Part shown: positions 1 to 11,590 of the stretch, in pieces | How the letters are laid out: the number at the start of each line of letters is the position of its first letter | Position numbering within the stretch: position 1 is the stretch's first letter | Origin: Aplectana chamaeleonis | Taxonomy: Eukaryota; Nematoda; Chromadorea; Rhabditida; Cosmocercidae | Length of the DNA: 64,000 nucleotides | NCBI GenBank assembly: GCA_029168955.1 | Contig: JAPDOI010001423.1 | Coordinates: forward strand, 62,001 to 126,000 | Direction: 5' to 3' | Translations under genes and position numbers: made by a program | The notes under the pieces: model-generated | Databases searched by the model: none | What the model saw: only the letters and a program-made list of their open reading frames with translations | Told to the model about the DNA's origin: nothing

Positions 1-149
1 GGCATTTTGAAGACAGAATTTTGAAGTGTTTGGATATGACCTTAGCTTAACTGGATTTCTAGCCAATTTGTGCTTGCCAGACCATACCCGCTATCGTGCC
101 ATCGCTGTTGTGCGTACATTTTCAGTTGTCAACTAGCTGAGGAATGCAG

Positions 150-222
150 AGGGATGTGGGTAGTGTAATGGTAACCCTTACGCCCAGAAAGCAATGCAAT
201 GCGGGTTCGATTTTTGACCGAC
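150..222 (+). other. tRNA-like sequence, possible tRNA pseudogene or SINE head
   Basis: A segment resembling a pol III A box (GGTAGTGTAATGG, much like the D arm of tRNA-Asp or tRNA-Glu) is followed about 45 bases later by a B-box-like GGGTTCGATT. I could not pair a convincing acceptor stem, so an intact tRNA is unlikely. A decayed tRNA or a tRNA-derived SINE head fits better. Confidence 0.28.
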
Positions 223-3200
223 AACTAAGTTTTGTGTTTAACACAGCAACCTTGTGATATTTTGTGTTCATATATCGTGCCCTAAAAAGGCACTAAATAT
301 TCAAAAACATCAAAGTTCTCATCGGTCCTCAATTTGGTGCAAGCACGAGAGGAGGCTGACTAGTGAGAGGCACTCTAGAACACACCTTCTTGTAATCCTG
401 GCTGTTCATACGGCAAGAAAGAATCCGAGTACAAATTGAAATGGTCCACGAACAGCCCAGTTCTCAAGACTTCCGCTTCCGGAGGTGTGCCTTTCAGGCA
501 GCATTCCTTCATTTCCCAAATCATGCCAACATTGAGACCATCTGGGCAATCAGTTTTCTACACTTCTCATCAGGAAACACCATCTGAATTACAAGAACAG
601 ATTCTTTCTTAACTCCCTGGACCGAGACTCCGATAGCCCACTACGTTCCCTCTTGTATGAGCAAGCTGTCATCTTAGGACATGAAGTCTGGCTTTCCCGC
701 GGTCCACAGATTCACGGACGCTAATGACAACGGCAAAACAGCCCTTTCAAAAGAAAATTTTATATTCAAACGTCCTGGATAGGGTTTTCGGACTTGAAAC
801 TCTCTGAGGCTCATGAACAATTGGTTTGTTATAAGGCCTTGCAAGTTTTCTCGATCAAGCCGCTTTCCTTTTTTTCTTGCATTCTTTAGCATTTCTCATC
901 ATTCCATTGACACACACCTGTAAGCTTGCTTTTCGGAAGAGGTGTCCTAGTTTCAAACACGGCCTCGTTTGAAGCGCGCACATGGTCCAGCTCGGCAATA
1001 GAAAGCCTCGAACACATCAGGGTCACTTCACAGAAGATGTCCAAATATTTTTAACGATGTATTCCAACTTGAATTAGGATGGAACACACCGAACTGTCAA
1101 AGCGAGTAAGTGGAGATAGAAAGCCGAAAAAGGCCTCATTGAGGATAGAGATGGCGAAAATTTCCTCTCTCATATGCAGTCTTCCCGACGGTTTTACATT
1201 TTGAGATTTCTGCTGACATGATTGGTTGGTTTCAGAACAAAGCTGAGATGACGTTGGAATGGTGGAGGAAGAGCCAGAGAAGCACGAAATGCTGCGATCT
1301 CACAGTAACAGCAGTTGTTTGTTGAAACAAAGATAGCTTGTGTGATCGTCTTTTAAAAATCATCATCCTCATCCGCTAAAACTGCCATAAATAGTTGAAC
1401 AGCCAGCATCACAGAAAGTTTTTTTTGGAAAAACGACCTTAGCTATGGCTTCAAACACGTGTGGAGAGAAATTTTAGGGATATCTCGCTAGTTTAGTCTT
1501 GAATTCGATAAAGCCGTCAGTTAAAAAGTGACACATGAGTGATGCTCTATTGTCGCAATGCAGGAAACAATTTCGAAGAAAAACGTCCAGCAAGGAAATG
1601 CTCATTTCTGTCATTTTTGAGTGACGTACGCGTAAATACGTAAGATATTTGACATTTTAGGTCACCTTGCGAGGGAGCGATTTAAAAAGTCAAATTACCG
1701 GGTCTATTCTAAAGCCAATCGCTGTTCACTCCTGGAGCAAATTAGTTCGAGGAATATACAAATAATGGTCAAAACGGATCGGCAGCTAGAAATTAGAGCA
1801 GCTGAGATTTTTCTGCTCCATTGATTGCCCTGCTAATGATGACATCTAGCACGGAAATAAGATAGCGAAGAATTAAGAAACGTCAGTGCATTTGTCGATG
1901 TCGAAAGAAAGAGAGAGACGAAGGAATTCCTTTGCATAAAATGTTATTCGATTCAAAAGAGAGGAATCACGATAAGATATATGTAGGTCAAATACAAAAA
2001 ATCTGTACTTGAAGGTAGCATGTAGCCAAAACTTCAATTTGGAGATTTCCCTCTTAACAGATGTGTTAACCCCCGGTCACTCTAAAAATTAGTGGGTATC
2101 CTCTCGAAGGTTATCTTAAACGAAACGAATGCCTCCGAGCTGTTTTATTATTTCCGGGGTCAGACATTAGCGAAGACTCTTTTTTAAAGATATGACCCCT
2201 CCGATGACCCTCCAATTTTTAATATTCACGAACACTTTTACTCGAAACGTTCGGTTCTGAGCTATTTCAAGAACAAGCACGCTCATGCCAATCAGTGGAA
2301 CGAAGGGCTACAGTAACCCTCTTTTGAAAATTTCTAAGTGTCAGCTTGGATATGAGCACATGGTTCTAGCCAACAAAGATTTTCGCTCATTTTCAAGCTC
2401 CTTAGTCACACACAGTGGCTTCTCGATTAGAGTGGTGTGTGAGTTAATGCATACCGCTCCTCATCGTTTTTATACCCTGAATATAATGTGCGTGTGTTAC
2501 CGTTTGTATCATGTTTCCAAGAATTTCAGCCCGACATTCCAAATGATCGGTATGGGCATTATAATACTTCGGAAAGTCCGGCTCGAACGAGCAGTCACAA
2601 ACACACACTGAGCGAAATTAATGTATAATGTAGGAAACCTGCCTCGCAACATTAACCCACATGTTCTGCAGAATATTGGTGTCAGTACTACATGCTGGCT
2701 ACGTCAGAGTATCAGTGTTATGTAACTCAAGTCACTCTCGCGTTGACTGGCTTACGTGGGTACTGGCACTGTCCTGCGAAAACGCTTAAATTTCGTCCGA
2801 AAGACACTGTCCGACCACGCGGTCGGCGCGCGTGTCGAACTCGTGCCGCAAAGACATTTTTCGGATTTTCGAATCAATTAGCTGGAATATTAGACGAATA
2901 ATGTATATTATTCGAGTCAGCAGCTCGCAGCTGAAGGAAGGCTCGTCCGGGTAATGCTTTCGCGACGCTCATGCGGCATGCAAGCCGACCGCGTGAGCGG
3001 CCAGTCTCTCTCGGACGGACTTTACCTCTCTCGATTGGTAACATAAAAATTTGTACTAACCGATGTGGAGCCTACCAGTAACCAGCGGACTTCACCTTTG
3101 TAGGTGCAGACGTATATCGGAGTGTGCACTCGTGATAAGAGGCGTCCCACATCATTACACTTCGTTGAGTGCCATAAGACTTGACAGTGACGCCCACTAC

Positions 3201-3439
3201 CCTCATTTCGTTCTCCATTCGACGGGGCTATGTCTTCAAACAAGACAGCGCCATTAGGCCGGTTCACATAGGCTAGAGAAACTCGGGTCGCATACCATCG
3301 TCACTCTAACGTGATCAGAGTGCATTCCTGACTTCAATGTCAAACAGCGTTCATGGTTAGCTGAGAGTATTAAGAGAAGCTGTGGGTACTTTGCGACACT
3401 TTGCGACACTAGATGACGACACCGCCTGTCGCGGAACTC
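223..3439. other. Intergenic, no supported gene
   Basis: Short ORFs only, none with a recognisable domain or a convincing splice-site pair. A 48-codon frame starting near 440 reads smoothly but matches nothing I know. Around 2935-3050 there is a GC-rich stretch sharing the word GCCGACCGCGTGAGCGG with 10990-11010, so it is probably a dispersed repeat. Confidence 0.5.
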
Positions 3440-3560
3440 CGGTCCTTTAAACATATAGGTGTCGCAGTGCGCTGCACAGCGACGAGCGACAGTGGCACCG
3501 GAAGGCTCTAGCACATTTGCAGTATGTCAGCCGTCCGCGACACGTCGCTGCGAGCGACTG
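3440..3560 (+). repeat. Dispersed repeat copy, inverted partner near 24425-24540
   Basis: The segment carries GTGTCGCAGTGC and CACATTTGCAGTATGTCA followed by CGCGACACGT. The reverse complement of 24425-24540 carries the same words in the same order. This is a dispersed, GC-rich noncoding repeat. The ORFs across it on both strands are chance. Confidence 0.5.
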
Positions 3561-4145
3561 GCACCCAGCAACTGCTCCTTCGATAGCTGGGGTGGTAGTA
3601 AATGGGGTGTTAAACGCGAACAAATCGCCACCTCCAAGCCGCCAACATACCGCGACATAGGTAGATGTCATAGAGCCGCCAGTTTAACGCGAGCTGCCCC
3701 ACGTAAGAGATGTCAGATTTACACGAGCCGTCAGCTTACGAGACTTGCCTTACGTGAGAAGATGAATTGGACGCTTCCTGAATGGTAAAAATACAGTAGG
3801 TTCCAGACTTATAGTGTAGCAAGGGATAGAGCAGATAGTAAGTTGAGAAGCTTTAAAACTGGAGGTTTAGCACTGGAGCTCTTTTTTAGTTATTATGGTA
3901 AGTTAATATCGTCCAAATACATTGCACCGTATACTGAAAAAAATTACATTTCGGCAGTATTCACCAAATTTATTCATGAGGAAGAGCCTTCAAAGCGAAC
4001 TTCTTGAAACTTCCATTGTTCGAAACACGATTAAGATGGAATTTTTATATTTCCCTTCGCTTGGCAATCCAAACTCTCGTATTTTCTATGAGCTTTGTCA
4101 ATTTTAGAACCATTCTCGAGAACACATGCTAGGGTAATTGAAAGC

Positions 4146-4702
4146 TTAAAGGCAGTGGTCGCGATCAAATATGCTTGTCATCTTTTTCTCTCCAAATCCT
4201 TTCCTGGGTCTCGAGTAGTAGGACCTATAAGAAAAAATCGCGAAAAAACCACTGTTTTGGGCCGAATTTGAAACCTGAACTTTCTATTCTTTTGATGGTG
4301 GACGAGCCCTCTCCACATCCTCGGCATCGATGACCTCTTATATCAAGAACATCAGCTAGCTTGAAGTTGAATGTCAATCAATGAACCTTCGAATTTATGT
4401 ACACATCTAGTCAAAAACATTAACTGAAGTGATGCTTTCATTATTCAACTGTTTTTATTCGTTAAATTTGCATTTATTTCGTCCTCTGAATGTCGATGAT
4501 TTTTGACTGCTCGGCATGAGACTGCGATCTGTTTCGTCATCGCTGTGCACGTGTGCACGAACTAGCTTCTTTGGGCCCTAGAAACTCTAATTGTAGACCG
4601 TTTTTCACCGCGCTACCTTCATAGTTTTTCAGCTGTTTTTGATCTAAGTTAATTTTTGTAGTTTTTTCGATAACGTTTTTCATCGTGACCACTGCCTTTA
4701 AA
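4146..4702 (+). mobile_element. MITE family A, copy 1
   Basis: The unit begins TTAAAGGCAGTGGTCGCGAT and ends ATCGTGACCACTGCCTTTAA, giving imperfect terminal inverted repeats of about 20 bp. A second copy with long nearly identical blocks (for example GGTCTCGAGTAG equivalents and TTTTTTCGATAACG near the right end) lies at 12663-13178. No transposase ORF is present, so it is a non-autonomous element. Confidence 0.75.
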
Positions 4703-5760
4703 TCACCAGAAGTGTGTGATCTTCCAAGACCTCACATTTGCAGTAACTTTTTTTGAACATTAACTGAACAAGTCACCCTTCTGAACAGAATTTCGAGCAA
4801 ACAAAATTTTAAAATTCTGGATGAATCAATCAAAAGGAGCACCTGGGAAGGTAAAAGTAGGGGAGACAAATATGTTCCGACAAACGTCGAGTAACGAGTA
4901 GATACGGTTTCTAGATTCAACTTAAATGGATGATCAAAAACCTATAAGAAAGATTGAGTAAGTAGTCAATTTTCGTTTTTGGAAAGATTTCAAGTGTTTT
5001 TTTTGAAACGTGTAACTGAAGTCTTACGTTCGAGATTGGGGCTACTGTGCGGTTTAGGTCATTAGTGAAATTGAAGAAATGATTGTTTGCAGTCTTCTCA
5101 AATTGAAACTCATCACCAGTCCCCGGTTGTTGTTGAAACTATAAAGAAAAGACTTGTACGCTCATATGTGCATCATGCAAGGAAGAGATTCCGTGCAAAT
5201 ATTGCAAGCTAAGAATTGAAACACTTCGAGTGGTTCCATCAACGCACCAGAGCAAGTGCGTCGCGGATCCCCAGTAAAAATAGGGGACCAACGATAACAC
5301 TGGTCTGACAATGAATAGGAGTTTTCCCAATCTTGCAGCAAAGGGGAACAAAAACAGTTGGCTTTGAAAACAAGTTCACATTGGTTTGCCACAAACTCGC
5401 CCGATACGCCCCGACTAATACAGAAACATCACTAGATCACCAATATACAGATAAAATGCAGAAACATTACTAAAGCAGCAAATCACTTGACAATCAGTCG
5501 CTTTGGAAATTTTCATTTTTTTGCCCTAAAAAATTATGGAAATCCTTCCGAAAAGCTAGCAAGCAATTAATTTTCTACACGCCCATTATAGCCTAGGATA
5601 AGCAATGAATTATGAAGAGGAAAATAACCTGAAAATAGCAGAGCGGAAGAATTTTAAAAGTAAAATAGGAAAAAAGAGAAAAGTGTCGGCGGTCGCCGAA
5701 AAATTAACAGCTGATGGGGATATTGATTAGTGTCACCATAGAAGACGGCCAACGTGTTTT
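4703..5760. other. Intergenic, no feature seen
   Basis: AT-rich to neutral sequence with only short overlapping ORFs. No splice-site pair, RNA-gene box or repeat unit could be supported here. Confidence 0.45.
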
Positions 5761-5790
5761 GACTCAGGCAAACTGGGGATCGGAGCCCCG
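5761..5790 (+). repeat. Inverted partner of 9033-9062
   Basis: The word AAACTGGGGATCGGAGC here is matched in reverse complement near 9033-9062 (GCTCCGATCCCTAGTTT). The two sites flank Ala/Pro-type GC-rich repeats in opposite orientation, which suggests two inverted copies of one repeat family about 3.3 kb apart. Confidence 0.45.
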
Positions 5791-5862
5791 TCCGACAGCC
5801 GTCGGAGCGGTCGAGGACGTAGGCTCCGACAGCCAAAGTAGGCGGAGCAGTTCCCCCCAGCT

Positions 5863-6165
5863 GCTGCATTCGGTGCCCCTGCAGCTGCCTTCAGTGCCTC
5901 TGCTCCGGCACTTTTTAGGTGCCCCTGCTGTCGCCTTCGGTGCCTCTGCTCCAGCCATTGAAAGATGCCCCTGCTGCCGCCTTCGGTGCCCCTGCTTCAG
6001 CCATTTCTAAATGCCCCTGCTGCAGCGTCCGATGCCCCTGCTCCGGCACTTTCAAGGTGCCCCTGCTCCAACCCTTTCAAAACTTCCCTGCTACCGCTCT
6101 CGGTGCTACTGATCAAGATGCCTCTGTTTCCACCGTTCATAGCCCTTCTCGGGCTGTTTCGACAA
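5863..6165 (+). repeat. GC-rich minisatellite built on GGTGCCCCTGCT words
   Basis: Imperfect tandem units repeat the words GGTGCCCCTGCTG, CCGCCTTCGGTGCC and CTCCGGCACTTT with periods of roughly 15 and 45 bases. One frame reads Ala/Pro-rich (repeated GAPA.AFGA), but the frame shifts between units and stops occur. I call a minisatellite rather than a gene, although descent from an Ala/Pro-rich coding repeat is possible. Confidence 0.6.
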
Positions 6166-6209
6166 TACAGCTGTTTTCAAAGTCTCTAAACGAGGGAAAT
6201 CATACATTG

Positions 6210-7940
6210 TAATAAAGAGCGAAAGAAGTTTCAAAGAGAATTTTATTTATCTTATCGAGGGCCAAGCACCAACGTAGACCCGAAAACTAGTTGAAGCGTC
6301 AATTAATCAACGTCAATTAATCAATGTGATTCGTAAATCAAGGTGATTCGTAAATCAATCACAGCGAATGTAGCGTGTTCCGAGGTATAATTTTCTCCTC
6401 ACTGTATCTTCAACCTTGCGCATTCCTTTGATAAACTTGCGCATCTGAAATAATGCAAAAATATTCGCTTGCCATGCAGCACTAATGACTCCCCTTGCGC
6501 TCAAAATGGGGAAATCGTCGTGAAAAATTAATTGTTTCCGTATTTTCTAAAGAAATGTAAGACAGCTTATTCACATGATGTTCTCCCCGTATTAGATAAT
6601 TCCGAAACTAGTTTCGACAGTGGGGAAGGGAGGAAAGACAAAGAATTGTTTTTCCCCCATCCCAGATTTTCTCCCACCTAGGACACCGACCCCTCAGGGA
6701 AAATCAGAGAACATTCTACATTTAATTTACAAATCATAAGAACCGCAGGTCCAGAACCTATGGCGAAAAAATGGAGACTGGCTCCCTTGACCTCTCATTC
6801 GTCGGATTGAGAGCCAAAATGTATAAAAACCTCCTACCGCAGCTTGGTTGTTGTTGACTTTTGTGATAGGACGCGATTGTAAAATGTAGGGCATAACCTG
6901 AGCTGCATGCGTAGAGTTGCGCTTTTTCTCAATTTTTTTAGCTCAATTTCACATCTGCCTTAGGCATCTTCCGTAGTCCTCACCGCAAGCGCAGCACGCG
7001 CGGTGGAGTATGAAACTTTTACCCGCGCTGCACACGCGGATTGCGCGTGGCTCCCATCCAACAACGCCATAGCGGCGCTGCCCAAACCGCCGTGACGGTT
7101 TCATTATTTGAAGCAATACTCTTGTCTCAGTTTGGGTCCACTCCAACATAATCAATTCTAGGACTATCCCACGTCACCGTATACGCGATTGCAAGCCAGG
7201 AATTTCTGTGTATAATAATAATTTATTACGTTGTTTAAGACGCTGTCTGAAAAGCTGTCTCCTAATTGATTTGAATGGGTCAATTCCTCCAAAATTTCGA
7301 TTGAGAAATCGAGATTCAAAACTATTTGCGGATTAATTTATGGACACTTTGAACATTCTTTACATTGGCGTAAAAATTGAAAGTTGTCACCCAAAATTGC
7401 CGATTACTCAAAAATGAGGTATTTCGAATTCCTGAATAAACCGAATATTTAAAAACTGATTACCTTGAAATATCGAATGAATCGAAGATTTGGAAAACCG
7501 AATAATTCGAATTTGTGCACGTATCAGATACTTGTAAACGCGAATAATTTGGTTTGCAGAATGAATAGATTTCAGAAAAAAAGCCAAAATTTTGAATGAA
7601 TAAAATACTCAAAAAAATCGGAAATTGAGATTCCCGAATGAACCGAGAATATCAAACTAAAAATTTCCTCAAATAATCATCACTGATGGGGTAATGTCTG
7701 TGTCATTTTCGTAGGAAGTCGTGACACACCTACGTGGCTTAAGCCGAAGCGAAGATATCATTGATGAGAAAATGATATCTGCGCTTCCGCTCGTGCCATA
7801 TATGCCGCGTAGCTGCGTCTTTCTAAGCAATTGACACATGATTGAAGTGTCTCGTGTGGTTTAAGCAACACCTATCCTCAATCTCTGGATGAGGGGAAGC
7901 CGCGACGCTGTTGTGATAGCTTCAACATAAAATCCGAGCG
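6210..7940. other. Intergenic with short repetitive AT-rich stretches
   Basis: No gene is supported. At 6300-6360 the words GTCAATTAATCAA and GTGATTCGTAAATCAA are each duplicated in tandem. At 7400-7680 there is low-complexity AATTCGAAT/GAATGAATCGAA wording. At 7715-7815 a partly complementary foldback surrounds a duplicated AATGATATC-like stretch. Confidence 0.45.
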
Positions 7941-7944
7941 GTCA

Positions 7945-8648
7945 ATTTAAAGGCAGTGTTCACCATGATTTTCGTCCCCGAGTTTTCCACATAAAACAAT
8001 GCGTTGGCCTCCAAATGCTACCAAAATTACGAAGGAACGGCGAGAAACGCATTTCAACGTCGTATTGTAGTGACATTATTCTACAACATGGACTAGTTGT
8101 CCGGTTGAATGAACATGTTCATGGTGGTTGTAACCGGTGGAAAATTGGGTCAATCGAAAATAGAAGAATATTTTACGCAAAACAGGATTAGTTAAGGCCC
8201 TAAGGAAAGAATGGAGCAATAGATGGTGCAGAATTTCAATGGACGGGTCCACAAAAGATTTCATTGTGACAACAAACACTTTCTGTGATCATTCAGAATT
8301 GCTTGATTCCTTAGCTTCATGAAGCTTAGATATTCGTTGGATATTGAAGCTATACTGCGTTGAGATAGATATTGAAGCTATCGATATAGCGTATAAGATA
8401 GCGTTAGATATTGAAGCTATACTGCATTAAGATAGATAGATATCCATCTCAACGCAGTATAGCTTCAATATCTAACGATTATCTAACTTCCTGTGATACT
8501 TAAGAGGCGGCGTGATACTTAAGGATTTCGTATACTTCTGGTGCTTTTTTCTCAATTTCTACGTCTATTTAATTCTACTCGCGGGCCACTTAATCAATGT
8601 AGCGAATAATCTCAAGATTGAAGATTATCGTGAACACTGCCTTTAAAG
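7945..8648 (+). mobile_element. MITE family C, copy 1
   Basis: The ends are TTTAAAGGCAGTGTTCACCA on the left and its near reverse complement (ATCGTGAACACTGCCTTTAAA) on the right. A second copy at about 53424-57193 matches it closely and is split by a LINE. Inside this copy, 8330-8478 is an inserted or expanded block of TAGATATTGAAGCTATACTGC words. Confidence 0.75.
8330..8478. repeat. Direct and inverted repeat cluster of a 21-base word
   Basis: The word GATATTGAAGCTATACTGC occurs twice in direct orientation and once inverted (GCAGTATAGCTTCAATATC). The last two copies can form a hairpin with a loop of about 30 bases. The block sits inside MITE C copy 1. Confidence 0.7.
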
Positions 8649-9129
8649 AAAACACAGTGATGAGAATAGGGAAACTACGCTCCGAAGATAGCTAGGGAAT
8701 AAGAAATGCTGCAACGCGGCTTTCTAGAGATAGGATACAAACCATATCTCAGTTACAAATGATGTAAAAAATGCAAAACAAGCAAACAAACGCATAAAAC
8801 AGGCGCCAGGACGCGTGGGGAGAACGTACGAGGGAAAGAATGCTATGACGAGTTTGCAGAGGTCGATAAGAAAAATGTCGATCAATGAGGCCACATCACA
8901 CGCGCGAACTTGTCCATCAGGCTGCCGGCTGAATGCCTGCGCTCGCACGGCCTACCGGCCAAAAGCCAGCGCTGGCACTTTCGGCAGGTGCACCGGCTGT
9001 CGGCCAGCCCCATCCATATCTGCCGTATTCTACGGCGCTCCGATCCCTAGTTTGTCTGAGAATGATCCCTGTTTATTTTTGATCCCTCATCGCCCGTTTC
9101 AATGGCTGAAGCCGTTACAAGACTTTCCC

Positions 9130-9733
9130 TTAAAGGCATCGTACACGATGAAAACCTTATTTGGGTTTTTGATGTTTTCGTGTTGTACTATCCCTATAGT
9201 GACTAACGGTAGCAAAACGCCCCCTCAAAAACGTCAACTTTTTGAGAAAAACCAATTTTAGAAAGTTCATAGCAAATTTGAATTTCGCGCCGGCATCAAC
9301 TTGGGATAGTTGCGCAGAGAATGCAAGGAACAGTTTTACGCTTCGTTCCTTGGCGCAGCGTTGGAAGCAATTCACCGAGGATGCCGCTCAACTACGACTT
9401 CAGCTGAACTAAAAAGGGCTACCCACCTGCTGCGTCCAGTGCTGCCGGCTGCTTTCGATCGATGCCGAATTCGAAATTGACTGGCGTGTGTATTGCGCCC
9501 TACGACGCGTCAAGGCACGCCCGCCGTCAGCAACCCAGGAGCTTTGTTCCTTGTAACAACGGATCGACCCCAAGGCCGGCCCCCCAAACCCAGGAAGCCA
9601 ATTTGAGGTAAGCGAATCTTCAATCAGAGACGGTTTTGTAACTCCAAACTTTCTGAGTGACATTGTCATGGCCCACTAGTCCGAATGAAAGCATAAACCC
9701 AAATTCGGTTTTCATCGTGGACGATGCCTTTAA
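9130..9733 (+). mobile_element. MITE family B, copy 1
   Basis: The left end TTAAAGGCATCGTACACGAT is mirrored by ATCGTGGACGATGCCTTTAA on the right. Copy 2 lies at 13172-13778. Both copies share a block GGATCGACCCCAAGGCCGGC. ORFs in this block are conserved between copies only as DNA and show no domain. Confidence 0.75.
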
Positions 9734-11500
9734 ATCAACTTTCAGTTTTAAAGATAGGCTGACGTCCTGAAATAAAATGGCTGACAGTGCTATCAAACTT
9801 CCTTAACCCTCTGCATTAATTAAACTCCTACTTGCCCTAAGTATAGATGGTCAAAACTGTTTTGCTAGCCGCGAGAAAAAACTCCTTGGAAGGAGTTTTC
9901 CATTAGCCGCGAGCTCCTCTCGCATTTCAGCTCTATTTCCGTGCTCTCTGCGAGAGGATATGAAACGCGAACCTACCTCGAGGATACCGCATATCGGAAT
10001 TTTAGAGAAAAAGCAGCCCTGAAAACGTTTTGAAATCGCTATTTTTCATAACAAGCCTTACAATTGTCGCTTTTTCGAGGCGTTTTCATTGAAAGTGTAT
10101 CAAATGCCTACCACTGAGGGATGTTATTGTGAAACTAGAGCGAGTTCTCTCCCAACTATTAGGAGTCCTGCTCAGATTCTGGTGTTGTTATACTCGCGTT
10201 TAACGCGAACTTAACGCCTGTTAATTCGCGTTTAACACCCCAATAACTACCACCCCTGATGCCGCTGCTCCGATGCTGGTCCAGCCACGATTTGTTTTAA
10301 GTGGCATGCCTGTCGCTCATGACAGCCTCGTGGTATACCAAAGGCCATACGCAGCGCTCCAGCGACATGACGCTTGCTACTGGTCGTTGGCTATCGCCGT
10401 ATTCCGGGTACAAAAACTAAGGCTTAATTTTTTTGAATGCGTAATCGTGAATACATTATGACTAAGCCTGTTTTTTTGGGAAGTACCAACTTCTAGGTTT
10501 CTCGATTTTTTTTTACGAAACACACTGTACAGAAAGTCTGTCCAAATGCAAATGGTCTTCTTCCGCGCTGGGCGGTCGTCGTGCGCGCTGGGCGTTCATT
10601 GCGTCAGGCGTTTCTCGACGATATCTCACTAGGTGGCAAGCCGTTGTCTTCACGAGCATATTTCTAATTCCAGCATTCCCTTCCTGCATTATTTAGGTGT
10701 TTTTCTCATGAGACATCGGGTAAAGTCTATGATGAATGTGGGGCTTCGATTGCGATTGGAAGCATTCAATGCACCGCAGATAGGTTTTTCAGGAACATAG
10801 AGGGTCTCTCAGGCAGAAGAAAAATGCCGAACGACGAAATCACACAAATATTCATCAAAACAATTTCACTTTAAAAATCTAGCCTTTACTCCCGAGCAAA
10901 AGGATTATTAAATGAATATGTAATTTGTAGAGCTACAGTCAGCAGTATATCACCGGGTGAGCACATATACGCGCGACGACCGGTCAGCACGAACGCCGAC
11001 CGCGTGAGCGGACGTTCGCATTCGAACAGACTTTGTGCACATAATATTTATCCAAGGCTTTTGACTCGCTTCTTTCTCTCTCGAACCTCATGTTGTCACA
11101 CCAATCTTCTTTTGATTACTGAAATGAGGTAAATTCGCCATCAGGTCGACATAAAAAAACTTTATTTTATGAACTCGGAAACTTCCCTTGCTATTTTTGG
11201 ACCTTCTGCATCAGTTGAATATCCACCGATGGTCTCTCGACTTTGAACAGCGAAGAGCGGTCCTTCTCTGGAATGATGCGCTTTCCCTGCGAGCGTTTCC
11301 TTTTGTTTTGAATATTCTCTCGAAATTGGGCCATCCTCCATTGTTTCATTTCACTGGCGCCGGATAGATAGATGATGCCTTTCACTATCATACCTTATCA
11401 CCGCGTTCGCCTGGCGCATTGTGCGATCATTTTATCGTCCGCGATCGCATTATGACTGATCCTTATCCTTTCGATTTTCACACGATTTTCTTTCTTTTCA
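9734..11500. other. Upstream region of the warthog gene
   Basis: About 1.8 kb between a MITE and the first warthog exon. At 10190-10240 the word TTAACGCG/CGCGTTTAAC is repeated. At 10560-10600 GCGCTGGGCG is duplicated. No TATA box or other promoter element can be assigned by eye, and none is expected to mark the gene start if the mRNA is trans-spliced. Confidence 0.4.
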
Positions 11501-11501
11501 G
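11491..11501 (+). promoter_or_regulatory. Probable spliced-leader trans-splice acceptor
   Basis: TTTCTTTTCAG stands two bases before the start codon at 11504 and matches the nematode 3' splice consensus (TTTTCAG). Because the next bases are GA followed by the ATG of a signal peptide, this is the expected position of an SL1-type trans-splice site. An unseen upstream 5' UTR exon joined by cis splicing would look the same. Confidence 0.6.
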
Positions 11502-11503
11502 GA

Positions 11504-11590
11504 ATGCTACTCATCGCATTATTACTTTCAGCGATACCATATATGAGAGCTGCAAGCTGTAGCGGTTCAGCGATTCCGTTTAGATTTGAG
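11504..11590 (+). CDS. Warthog exon 1: signal peptide and start of wart domain
   Basis: ATG at 11504 opens a 29-codon exon. It begins with a classic short signal peptide (MLLIALLLSAIPYMRA) and continues with a Cys-containing segment ending SAIPFRFE, which matches the conserved start of wart domains (C, G, S, IPF). The donor GAG|GTCCAA at 11591 is weak after the GT, but the next in-frame codons run into a stop, and exon 2 continues in phase 0. Confidence 0.75.
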
